From contig CAISGS010000370.1 of NCBI GenBank assembly GCA_903884915.1, positions 1 to 7,387 on the forward strand: a stretch of 7,387 bases of DNA, given 5' to 3'. This stretch comes from an uncultured Caulobacteraceae bacterium (lineage in GTDB: Bacteria; Pseudomonadota; Alphaproteobacteria; Caulobacterales; Caulobacteraceae). The notes beneath the pieces were generated by a model. The model saw only the letters and a program-made list of their open reading frames with translations. It searched no databases and was not told the origin of the DNA. This document shows positions 1 through 6,186 of the stretch, in pieces. How positions within the stretch are numbered: position 1 is the first letter of the stretch; every line of letters starts with the position of its first letter. The position numbers and the translations under genes are program-made.

Positions 1-1
1 C

Positions 2-259
2 GATATTGTCGATTTCATCCAAGCGCCGGAAGACGCGGTCGAATATCTCAAGGTCGTTATGGAAGGCGGCAATAGCGACGAAATCCGTGCGGCCCTCAAC
101 ACTATTGTCCGCGCCAGAGGCGTCCAAAAGGTCGCTACAGAAACCGGCCTGACCCGCGCCGCCATTTACAAAGCCTTGGGCGATAGGGGCAATCCAACCC
201 TTTGTACCCTGTTGGCCCTGACTAAGGCCTTGGGTGTGCGACTGTCCGTTGCGGCATAG
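2..259 (+). CDS. HigA-like addiction module antidote protein, HI1420 family (5' partial)
   Basis: This is probably the DNA-binding antitoxin of a type II toxin-antitoxin pair, neutralising a RelE/ParE-like toxin and repressing its own operon. The frame is open from base 2, giving 85 visible residues. An internal ATG at 59 would give only 66 and would cut off the conserved N-terminal part (visible as APEDAVEYL), so the true start lies left of the window, perhaps 10-15 residues away. The pattern ALNTIVRARG, then a helix-turn-helix (KVATETGLTRAAIYKAL), then GNP and ALGVRL near the C-terminus is the signature of the HI1420-type antidote family. These proteins are usually about 100 residues long and encoded just downstream of an HI1419-type toxin gene. 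That gene is not visible, so whether the pair is intact is unknown. The family call is fairly firm; activity is inferred. Confidence 0.82.
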   Translation, partial: DIVDFIQAPEDAVEYLKVVMEGGNSDEIRAALNTIVRARGVQKVATETGLTRAAIYKALGDRGNPTLCTLLALTKALGVRLSVAA

Positions 260-321
260 TCCCGTCTAAGACATGGGGTCTATGACGGCCAAGCCCCCCC
301 AAACATACTCCCCCTATCCAG

Positions 322-350
322 TTGACATCCCCCCCGTCGGGCCAGATGAT
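322..350 (+). promoter_or_regulatory. Possible promoter upstream of the flavin monooxygenase gene
   Basis: A perfect TTGACA (322-327) is followed after 17 bases by GATGAT (345-350), a poor -10. The spacer contains a run of seven C (329-335). Transcription would start near 357 and give a leader of about 170 bases. An alternative lies closer to the gene: TTGATCA at 476-482 followed after 10 bases by CCTAACCC (493-500), a loose match to the Caulobacter housekeeping layout, giving a leader of about 20 bases. The sequence alone does not decide between them. Confidence 0.35.
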
Positions 351-363
351 TGTTATCAATGAT
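346..363. promoter_or_regulatory. Imperfect 18-bp palindrome, candidate operator
   Basis: ATGATTG (346-352) and CAATGAT (357-363) pair at six of seven positions around a TTAT centre. The site overlaps the -10 and predicted start of the possible promoter at 322-350, a usual place for a repressor. It is AT-rich compared with its surroundings. No regulator gene is present in the window, so the binding protein cannot be named. Confidence 0.3.
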
Positions 364-387
364 TAGGCTCGGTTGAACGGGCGTTTG

Positions 388-436
388 TGGGGGAAACCAT
401 GTCGGTGATCGACCGCGCTTGTCGCCCTTTCCCCCA
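388..436. repeat. Inverted repeat with 9-bp perfect arms and a nested hairpin
   Basis: TGGGGGAAA (388-396) is the exact reverse complement of TTTCCCCCA (428-436), with 31 bases between. Inside the loop, CGGT (403-406) and ACCG (412-415) can pair around GATCG. The element lies about 90 bases before the monooxygenase start and would fall in its 5' leader if transcription starts near 357. It has no T tract, so it is not an obvious terminator. Function unknown. Confidence 0.4.
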
Positions 437-528
437 TTGCCTTCCCCTCAGCGCGCGCACGCCCAATCGCCGCCCTTGATCACAGCCTTTGCCCTAACCC
501 TTTTTAAGTTTTGACCCGGAGTCCTGCC

Positions 529-1767
529 ATGTCTCGTCTCAAGTTCGGTGCCTTCCTTGCCCCTCACCATCCGATTGGCGAGAACCCGACATTGCAGTTT
601 CGCAATGACCTCAAGCTTGCCGCCCATCTGGACGAGTTGGGCTACGACGAGTTCTGGTGCGGCGAGCACCATTCGACCGGCTGGGAAATGATCGCCTCGC
701 CCGAGATGTTCTTGGCGGCGGCGGGAGAGCGCACGCACCGTATTCGCCTCGGGACCGGGGTTGTGTCCCTGCCCTATCACCACCCCTTCAATGTCGCCCA
801 GCGGATGGTCCAGTTGGATCATATGACCGGCGGGCGAGTGATCTTTGGTACGGGCCCCGGCGCCCTGCCGTCAGACGCCCACATGCTGGGGATCGACCCC
901 ATGACCCAGCGCGACCGGCAAGATGAGGCCATCGGCGTGATCCGCCGTCTGCTGGCCGGCGAGCGCGTGACCCACAGCAGCGACTGGTTCACCCTGCAAG
1001 ATGCCCGTCTGCAACTGTTCCCTGTGCAAGAGGAACTGCCGATGGTTGCGGCCTCCTCGATCAGCCCCTCGGGCATGACGCTGGCCGGGAAGTACGGCAT
1101 GGGCGTCCTGTCGATTGGCTCCAATTCCGACGCGGGCCTTGCTGCCTTGCCCACCCAATGGGGCTTTGCCGAAGAGGCCGCCGCCAAACATGGCAATGTC
1201 GTGGACCGCAAGAACTGGCGCGTCCTGATGTCTTGGCACATTGCCGAGACCCGCGAAGAGGCGCGCGCTCAGGCCGGTGAGGGCCTAAAGCTGTGGCACA
1301 ATGAATATCAGGTCGGCACCCTGATGCGCCCGGACGCTCAGCCCTTCTTGACCGTCGAACAGGCCCTGCACGAGACGGCCTTTGTCGAGGGCGCCGCCGC
1401 CGTCATCGGCACGCCCGACGATCTGGTCGCCGCGATCCGCAAGATGGTCAGTTCCTCCGGCGGCTTTGGCACGGTTCTGGGCTTTGCGCATGACTGGGCG
1501 AACCGCGAAAATACCCTGCGCAGTTGGGACCTGATCGCCCGCTATGTGATGCCAGAGGTCAATGGCATGCTCGAAGGCTACCGCGCCTCACGCGCCTATG
1601 TGGTCGAGAACCGCGAATGGTTCAACCGCGCGGGCCAGGCCGTGCTGTCCAAGATCATGTCCCATGAAGGGGCTGCTGCCGCCCTCAAGGCCGGGATGGA
1701 GGGCGGCGTAGCCATGCGCTCGCCCAATGCGCCAGACCTCAAACAGGCCGCGAAAGATATGAAATAG
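529..1767 (+). CDS. LLM-class flavin-dependent monooxygenase, limonene 1,2-monooxygenase-like
   Basis: This is a 412-residue luciferase-like (bacterial luciferase superfamily) enzyme. Such proteins are cytoplasmic, use FMNH2 supplied by a separate reductase, and insert one oxygen atom into an organic substrate. The N-terminus carries FGAFLAPHHPIGENPTL (residues 6-22), then LDELGYDEFWCGEHHS (34-49), IRLGTGVVSLPYHHP (72-86), LDHMTGGRVIFGTGPGALPSD (starting at 96), and SPSGMTLAGKYGMGVLS (179-195). This pattern is typical of proteins annotated as limonene 1,2-monooxygenase, and the length fits. The ATG at 529 is chosen because GGAG (518-521) sits 7 bases upstream; an in-frame TTG at 511 precedes that site and lacks one of its own. 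No flavin reductase or terpene-pathway gene is adjacent, so the actual substrate is open. The superfamily is certain; limonene as substrate is not. Confidence 0.9.
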   Translation: MSRLKFGAFLAPHHPIGENPTLQFRNDLKLAAHLDELGYDEFWCGEHHSTGWEMIASPEMFLAAAGERTHRIRLGTGVVSLPYHHPFNVAQRMVQLDHMTGGRVIFGTGPGALPSDAHMLGIDPMTQRDRQDEAIGVIRRLLAGERVTHSSDWFTLQDARLQLFPVQEELPMVAASSISPSGMTLAGKYGMGVLSIGSNSDAGLAALPTQWGFAEEAAAKHGNVVDRKNWRVLMSWHIAETREEARAQAGEGLKLWHNEYQVGTLMRPDAQPFLTVEQALHETAFVEGAAAVIGTPDDLVAAIRKMVSSSGGFGTVLGFAHDWANRENTLRSWDLIARYVMPEVNGMLEGYRASRAYVVENREWFNRAGQAVLSKIMSHEGAAAALKAGMEGGVAMRSPNAPDLKQAAKDMK

Positions 1768-1796
1768 GCGAGTCTAAGGCCCGAAGATCAAAGGCG

Positions 1797-1826
1797 CTCC
1801 TTCCCCGACTTGGCACGGGGAAGGAG
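1797..1826. terminator. Bidirectional hairpin terminator between convergent genes
   Basis: CTCCTTCCCCG (1797-1807) and CGGGGAAGGAG (1816-1826) form a perfect 11-bp stem with the 8-base loop ACTTGGCA. Allowing one bulged G at 1796, two further G-C pairs extend it to 1794-1828. It starts 29 bases after the monooxygenase stop and ends 8 bases before the stop of the convergent esterase, so it probably ends transcripts from both sides. The T tracts are weak: TATTTCTC on the plus strand, CCTTTGATCTT on the minus strand. Confidence 0.75.
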
Positions 1827-1834
1827 GCTATTTC

Positions 1835-3538
1835 TCAGAAGGTTAGATTGGCCCAAGCCCCATCGCACTGATGTTGCGTGCGGAAGGCCTTGGCGGGCAT
1901 GGGCGCGATGCCGCCTTGATCGGCAATGTCCAGGGCTTGGATCTTGCCGGTCTTGTAGGCCGCCCATTGCGGAGAGCCCTTGCCGTTCGGCGTCCCGGTG
2001 CGGGCAAAGTTGGTCCAATAGCCGGTCATAGCCTCTTTCAGAGCCGTCTGCTCGGCCCCGCCAATCGGCAACATATTGAACAGATAGGGAAGTTCCGCCG
2101 CGTGGGCGGCCCCTTGCTTATAGGTCAGCATATATTTACCGCCGAAGGAGCCAACCAAGGGCGGAGCGCTCTGATTGCGATACTCATACATCCAGACCGG
2201 CGAGCCCTGCCCCGCCACGCGCGCCGAGACATTAATGCCGTTGCACGAGAAGATACTGTCCGTGCCCGCAACCCCGGCCACGAGGCTGGGCTGCATGACC
2301 GGATCGGAGCCATAGGCCGACAGGGGATAGTACTTGGTCTTGATGTCTTCGACCGAGTGGCCGGACTGGGCGGCAAGGTCTGCAGCCCCCTTGGCATAGG
2401 CCTCTGGGCTCATGACGAAGGCTCGGTTGGCCGGGTCAAAGTTCGGTGGCTTGGCCGCGAACCGCGCCGTCATCTCCCCGATGGCCACGAACATATCATT
2501 TTCGTTTTCGTTGGAGCCGTTGATCAGCGGAACCTTGTTGTTCTTGCCCGCCACAAAGGTCGCCTTGATGGTCTGGGGCAGAACCTTAGCGTCCACCGAC
2601 GGGATAACGTTTGAATTGACCTTGGTGAAGGCGCTCAAAAGCTTTGACCGCACCAAGCTCTCCGGCATGGCGCGCAGGCAGGCCGCCGTCAGGTCCGAAC
2701 CGGCGCAGGCCGCTGGGCTGTCGGCTCCCGCACTGGCTAGGGTCGCGGTCAGGGCCTCGGCACTCTTGGCCTCCAGATCGGCTTGGGTCAGTTGGCCGGA
2801 AACCCCATAGGCACCGCTTTGGATAATCGCCTTCTGGAACAGGCCCGCCGAACCGGGGGCCGCGAGGTGGCTGAGCACACTGAAACCGCCTGCGGACTCG
2901 CCGAAGATCGTCACGTTCTTAGGATCGCCGCCGAAACTGGCAATATTGGCCTGAACCCAGCGCAGCGCTGCCTGCTGGTCCATTATGCCATAGTTGCCCG
3001 AACTGCCGTCCTGATCGCGCAAGGCCGGGTGGGCGAGGAAGCCGAGCGCGCCGAGGCGATAGTTGATGGCGACGACGATGACGCCTTTGGTCACCAAGGC
3101 GGACGGATCGGCATAGCCGCCAGCGCTGCCGCTGGTGAAGGCCCCGCCATGGATCCAGACCATCACCGGGAACTTGCCCTCTCCTGAGGGACGATGAACA
3201 TCCAGATAGAGGCAATCTTCGCTGTCGCTCGAGGCCCGGCCAATCGCCATTGAGGGCTGCAGGCAGGCCGCAGAGGACTTGGTCTTTTCGAGCGGCGCGG
3301 TCCAGTTGGCGGCAGGCTGAGGCGCCTTCCAGCGCAATTCACCGACGGGCGGCGCGGCATAGGGAATGGCGAAATAGGTGGTCATGTCCCCGCGCACGGT
3401 GGCCTTGACGGGGCCAGAGGCTGTGGTCACCGCCTCAGGGGCTGCGGCCTGAACCGACGAGGCACTGCCCAGCGCCGAGAGGCCCAAGGCCGCGGCCAAA
3501 ACAATTGCCGATCCACCCATTTGAAGAGATGTTTTCAT
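1835..3538 (-). CDS. Secreted type-B carboxylesterase (alpha/beta hydrolase)
   Basis: This 567-residue protein should hydrolyse carboxylic esters outside the cytoplasm. Residues 1-31 look like a Sec signal peptide: KTS at the start, an Ala/Leu-rich core, and likely cleavage after VQA. Type-B carboxylesterase landmarks follow in order: Cys92 and Cys109 (SEDCLYLDV) as a probable disulfide, the oxyanion-hole HGGAF (130-134), NYRLG (159-163), the nucleophile elbow GESAGG with Ser215, the probable acid Glu346 in GSNENEND, and His479 in HAAELPYLF. Cys278 and Cys287 may form a second disulfide. The length is normal for the family. The ATG at 3538 is preferred over a GTG at 3574 because the signal peptide starts there and GGGAAG (3549-3554) lies 10 bases upstream. 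It is convergent with the monooxygenase and divergent from the polyamine operon. The natural ester cannot be deduced. Confidence 0.93.
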   Translation of the reverse strand: MKTSLQMGGSAIVLAAALGLSALGSASSVQAAAPEAVTTASGPVKATVRGDMTTYFAIPYAAPPVGELRWKAPQPAANWTAPLEKTKSSAACLQPSMAIGRASSDSEDCLYLDVHRPSGEGKFPVMVWIHGGAFTSGSAGGYADPSALVTKGVIVVAINYRLGALGFLAHPALRDQDGSSGNYGIMDQQAALRWVQANIASFGGDPKNVTIFGESAGGFSVLSHLAAPGSAGLFQKAIIQSGAYGVSGQLTQADLEAKSAEALTATLASAGADSPAACAGSDLTAACLRAMPESLVRSKLLSAFTKVNSNVIPSVDAKVLPQTIKATFVAGKNNKVPLINGSNENENDMFVAIGEMTARFAAKPPNFDPANRAFVMSPEAYAKGAADLAAQSGHSVEDIKTKYYPLSAYGSDPVMQPSLVAGVAGTDSIFSCNGINVSARVAGQGSPVWMYEYRNQSAPPLVGSFGGKYMLTYKQGAAHAAELPYLFNMLPIGGAEQTALKEAMTGYWTNFARTGTPNGKGSPQWAAYKTGKIQALDIADQGGIAPMPAKAFRTQHQCDGAWANLTF

Positions 3539-3629
3539 GGTCGCGTTTCTTCCCAATTTTGCTGTTTTTTCCACGCTAAGCTAATGTCGCAGCCAAAGCC
3601 AATAGGTTGTTTTCCACCCGCCGTTAGAG

Positions 3630-3658
3630 GGCCCTAGGGCCGATAGACCTGCGGCAGG
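3630..3658. repeat. Two adjacent short perfect palindromes in the divergent intergenic region
   Basis: GGCCCTAGGGCC (3630-3641) is a perfect 12-bp palindrome containing the tetranucleotide CTAG, which is often rare in proteobacterial genomes. Six bases later, CCTGC-G-GCAGG (3648-3658) is a perfect palindrome around a single central base. Both lie between the divergent starts of the esterase and the polyamine operon. They could be protein-binding sites or chance, given the GC-rich sequence. Confidence 0.3.
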
Positions 3659-3665
3659 ACGGCAA

Positions 3666-3683
3666 TGTGAAATCGCGATCACA
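3666..3683. promoter_or_regulatory. TGTGA-N8-TCACA operator-like site
   Basis: TGTGA (3666-3670) and TCACA (3679-3683) are perfect inverted half-sites. The half-sites match those of CRP, but the spacing is 8 instead of 6 bases, so a canonical CRP site is unlikely. The middle contains the palindrome ATCGCGAT (3672-3679), offset by one base from the outer centre. The site is 111 bases before the dehydrogenase ATG and about 60 bases before the likely transcription start, a position used by activators. It is also 128 bases before the divergent esterase start. Confidence 0.35.
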
Positions 3684-3720
3684 AAGACACGTCAAAGGTG
3701 GTTAGCGCCCGCGCCCCCCA

Positions 3721-3731
3721 TATGCTAACAC
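3721..3731 (+). promoter_or_regulatory. Possible -10 region of the polyamine operon
   Basis: TATGCT (3721-3726) overlaps GCTAACAC (3724-3731), which matches seven of eight positions of the Caulobacter housekeeping -10 pattern GCTANAWC. No convincing -35 is visible at the expected distance (GTGGTT at 3698-3703 is poor), as in promoters that need an activator. Transcription would start near 3733-3738, leaving a leader of about 55-60 bases. Confidence 0.35.
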
Positions 3732-3733
3732 CC

Positions 3734-3759
3734 CCCTCGTCGCGGTCAGGCGACGAAGG
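3734..3759 (+). promoter_or_regulatory. Leader hairpin upstream of the polyamine operon
   Basis: TCGTCGC (3737-3743) pairs perfectly with GCGACGA (3750-3756) around the 6-base loop GGTCAG. After one mismatch, two more C-G pairs extend the stem to 3734-3759. It lies at or near the predicted 5' end of the transcript and upstream of the ribosome binding site GGGAGAG (3781-3787), which is 7 bases before the ATG. It does not mask that site. It may stabilise the mRNA or take part in regulation; there is no T tract for termination. Confidence 0.4.
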
Positions 3760-3793
3760 TGCGAATGCCTGTTTGGCGGCGGGAGAGTCTAAG

Positions 3794-4999
3794 ATGAGTA
3801 AGGTGCTGGTAATCGGAGCGGGCGGCGTCGGCTCGGTGGCGGTCCATAAGATGGCGATGAGCGCGGAGATCTTCTCCCACATCACGCTGGCCAGCCGTAC
3901 CAAGTCCAAATGTGATGACATTGCTGCCTCGGTCAAACAGCGCACCGGCGTGACCATCGATACCGTCGCGCTCGATGCCGATGATGTCGCCGCCACCACC
4001 GCCCTGATCAAGGCCGTTCAGCCCAAGCTGGTGGTCAATCTGGCCCTGCCCTATCAAGACCTCGCCATCATGGATGCCTGTCTGGCGGCGGGCGTGAACT
4101 ATCTGGACACCGCCAACTATGAGCCCCGCGACGAGGCCAAGTTTGAATATAGCTGGCAGTGGGCCTATCAGGACCGGTTCAAGGATGCAGGCCTGATGGC
4201 CCTGCTCGGCTCTGGCTTTGATCCGGGCGTGACCTCGGTCTTTACCGGCTATACCAAGAAGCACCTGCTCGACACCATCGAGACGCTCGACATTCTCGAC
4301 TGCAATGGCGGCGACCATGGCCACCCCTTTGCCACCAACTTCAACCCCGAGATCAATATCCGCGAAGTGACCGCGCCCTCACGCCATTGGGCCAAGGGTC
4401 AGTGGGTCGAGGGGCCGCCTCTGGCCCACAAGCAGACCTTTGATTTTGAGCAGGTCGGACCCAAGAATATGTACCTCATGTATCATGAGGAGCTGGAATC
4501 CTTGGCCAAGTTCTATCCAGAGATCCAGCGCATCCGCTTCTGGATGACCTTTGGCGATTCCTATCTCAAGCACCTCGAAGTGCTGGGCAATGTCGGCATG
4601 ACGCGGATCGATCCGGTCATGTTTGAAGGCCGCGAGATCATCCCCTTGCAGTTCCTCAAGGCCCTGCTGCCCGAGCCCTCATCGCTGGGCCCCCGCACAC
4701 GCGGCAAGACCAATATTGGCACCATCGCCACGGGCACCAAGGACGGCCAGCAAAAGACCTTCTATATCCGCAATATCTGCGATCATGAGGAGGCCTATGC
4801 CGAGACCGGCTCGCAGGCCATCAGCTACACCACCGGCGTTCCGGCCATGATCGGTGCGGCCCTGATGCTGACTGGCCAATGGACGGGGGCTGGCGTGTTC
4901 AATATGGAACAGCTTGATCCCGATCCTTTCATGGACCTCTTGAACAAACATGGCCTGCCTTGGAAGGTTGAAGAGCTTCCTGCGCCCTTAGACTTCTGA
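3794..4999 (+). CDS. Carboxynorspermidine/carboxyspermidine dehydrogenase
   Basis: This 401-residue cytoplasmic enzyme of the saccharopine dehydrogenase-like family joins L-aspartate 4-semialdehyde to putrescine or 1,3-diaminopropane and reduces the imine with NAD(P)H, giving carboxyspermidine or carboxynorspermidine. The N-terminal Rossmann motif GAGGVG occupies residues 8-13. SRT at 34-36, after the second strand, fits NADPH binding. GSGFDPGVTSVF (139-150) and the C-terminal TTGVPAM (346-352) are typical of the family, and the length is normal. The ATG at 3794 is chosen because GGGAGAG lies 7 bases upstream and MSKVLVIGAGG is the expected N-terminus; a GTG at 3698 would add 32 residues without family character. 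The decarboxylase for its product follows after 8 bases. Which diamine is used cannot be read from the sequence; spermidine production is more usual in alphaproteobacteria. Confidence 0.94.
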   Translation: MSKVLVIGAGGVGSVAVHKMAMSAEIFSHITLASRTKSKCDDIAASVKQRTGVTIDTVALDADDVAATTALIKAVQPKLVVNLALPYQDLAIMDACLAAGVNYLDTANYEPRDEAKFEYSWQWAYQDRFKDAGLMALLGSGFDPGVTSVFTGYTKKHLLDTIETLDILDCNGGDHGHPFATNFNPEINIREVTAPSRHWAKGQWVEGPPLAHKQTFDFEQVGPKNMYLMYHEELESLAKFYPEIQRIRFWMTFGDSYLKHLEVLGNVGMTRIDPVMFEGREIIPLQFLKALLPEPSSLGPRTRGKTNIGTIATGTKDGQQKTFYIRNICDHEEAYAETGSQAISYTTGVPAMIGAALMLTGQWTGAGVFNMEQLDPDPFMDLLNKHGLPWKVEELPAPLDF

Positions 5000-5007
5000 T
5001 CGGTCAG

Positions 5008-6186
5008 ATGGCGATGGAAACCCAAGCGGGCGGCCCCGGGGCCTTTGCTGAATTTGATCTGGGCCGCGTGCCCTCGCCCTGCTTCGTCGTCGACGAGGTG
5101 GCGGTAAGGCGCAATCTGGCCGTGCTCAAGGATGTCGGAGACCGGGGCAATGCCAAGGTCCTTCTGGCGCTCAAGGCCTTTTCCATGTGGGCTCTGGCCG
5201 ATCTGGTTGGGGACTATATGGCCGGTGTCTGCGCCTCGGGCCTCTGGGAGGCGCGACTTGCGCGTGAGCACTATCACGGGGAACTGACCACCTATTCCCC
5301 GGCCTATCGCCGCCAGGACATGGCCGAGATCCTGCACCTGTCTGACACGGTGATCTTCAATTCCCCCGACCAGTTGGCGCGGTTTCAAGACGAGATCACC
5401 ACCGCCCGCGCCAAGGGGGACCGTTTCGAGATCGGCCTTCGGATCAATCCCGAACATAGCGAAGGGTCTGTGGCCAAATATGACCCCTGCCAGCTCGGAT
5501 CGCGCCTCGGCTTTCCCATTTCGCAGCTTCGGGAAGAGCATCTTGAGGGCGTAGACGGCCTACATATGCACGTCCTGTGCGAACAGAATTTTGAGCCTCT
5601 GCGCCGGACTTGGGACGCCATCGCGCCCAAGCTCGAGGGGCTGTGGCCCAAGATCAAGTGGGTCAATCTGGGCGGCGGTCACCACATTACCCGCGCCGAC
5701 TATCAGCGCGAAGAATTGGTCGCCTTCCTGCGCCAGATCACCGCGCAGCACGATATTGAGGTCTATCTCGAACCGGGCGAGGCCATTGCTCTGGATACCG
5801 GCATTCTGATCGGTGAGATTTTGGATGGCTTTACCAATGGCGTCGCGGTCGGGATCACCGACATTTCCGCCACCTGCCACATGCCAGATGTCATCGAGGC
5901 CCCCTATCGCCCCGCCATGCTCAATGAGCCGGATGATGGGGTGAGCGTTCGCTTGGGCGGTCCCTCCTGTCTGGCAGGCGACATTATCGGCGACTATCGC
6001 TTCACCGTGCCGCCGCCCGCGGGCACCCGCATCGCCTTCCTCGACCAAGCCCACTATTCGATGGTCAAGACCAACACCTTCAACGGCGTCCCCCTGCCCT
6101 CCATCGCCCTATGGAACAGCGAAACCGACGCCCTGCGGATGGTGCGGCAGTTCGACTATACCGACTTTAGGGATCGGCTTTCTTGA
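5008..6186 (+). CDS. nspC: Carboxynorspermidine/carboxyspermidine decarboxylase
   Basis: This 392-residue PLP enzyme of the alanine racemase fold (fold III, related to ornithine and diaminopimelate decarboxylases) decarboxylates carboxyspermidine or carboxynorspermidine to the free triamine. Visible landmarks are LALKAFS with the PLP lysine Lys56, HMHVLCEQ (187-194), the phosphate-binding GGGHH (222-226), EPGEA (255-259), the active-site segment GPSCLAGD with Cys321 and Asp325, and DQAHYSMVKTNTFNG (346-360). All key residues appear present. It follows the dehydrogenase by 8 bases and clearly shares its transcript. The start is less certain: there is no good ribosome binding site before the ATG at 5008 or the in-frame ATG at 5014, so translation may depend on ribosomes finishing the gene before. 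The conserved core begins only near residue 21, so either start is compatible. Confidence 0.95.
   Translation: MAMETQAGGPGAFAEFDLGRVPSPCFVVDEVAVRRNLAVLKDVGDRGNAKVLLALKAFSMWALADLVGDYMAGVCASGLWEARLAREHYHGELTTYSPAYRRQDMAEILHLSDTVIFNSPDQLARFQDEITTARAKGDRFEIGLRINPEHSEGSVAKYDPCQLGSRLGFPISQLREEHLEGVDGLHMHVLCEQNFEPLRRTWDAIAPKLEGLWPKIKWVNLGGGHHITRADYQREELVAFLRQITAQHDIEVYLEPGEAIALDTGILIGEILDGFTNGVAVGITDISATCHMPDVIEAPYRPAMLNEPDDGVSVRLGGPSCLAGDIIGDYRFTVPPPAGTRIAFLDQAHYSMVKTNTFNGVPLPSIALWNSETDALRMVRQFDYTDFRDRLS

Noticed and set aside
346..364. Fur-type iron box
   Set aside because: The AT-rich palindrome only loosely resembles Fur sites, and the downstream flavin enzyme gives no iron-related context.
260..528. 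Small gene or RNA gene between the antitoxin and the monooxygenase
   Set aside because: No convincing start with a ribosome binding site, no tRNA-like fold and no known RNA pattern were found, only poly-C tracts, repeats and promoter-like motifs.
1871..2614. 247-codon open frame on the plus strand opposite the esterase
   Set aside because: It lies wholly within the esterase gene, whose protein shows a complete family pattern. The translation is rich in Arg, Gly and His without domain character, as expected for an antisense shadow in GC-rich DNA.
3539..3574. GTG start at 3574 giving a longer esterase
   Set aside because: The added 12 residues would put a charged stretch before the signal peptide and would cover the purine-rich ribosome binding site at 3549-3554.
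3666..3683. Canonical CRP site
   Set aside because: The half-sites match but the spacing is 8 bases instead of 6, so it is kept only as an unnamed operator candidate.
3698..3793. GTG start giving a longer dehydrogenase
   Set aside because: The extra 32 residues would cover the likely promoter and hairpin. The ATG at 3794 has a strong ribosome binding site and directly begins the Rossmann strand.
4825..5541. 238-codon open frame on the minus strand across the dehydrogenase/decarboxylase junction
   Set aside because: It is antisense to two well-supported genes, with no recognisable domain and no promoter of its own.
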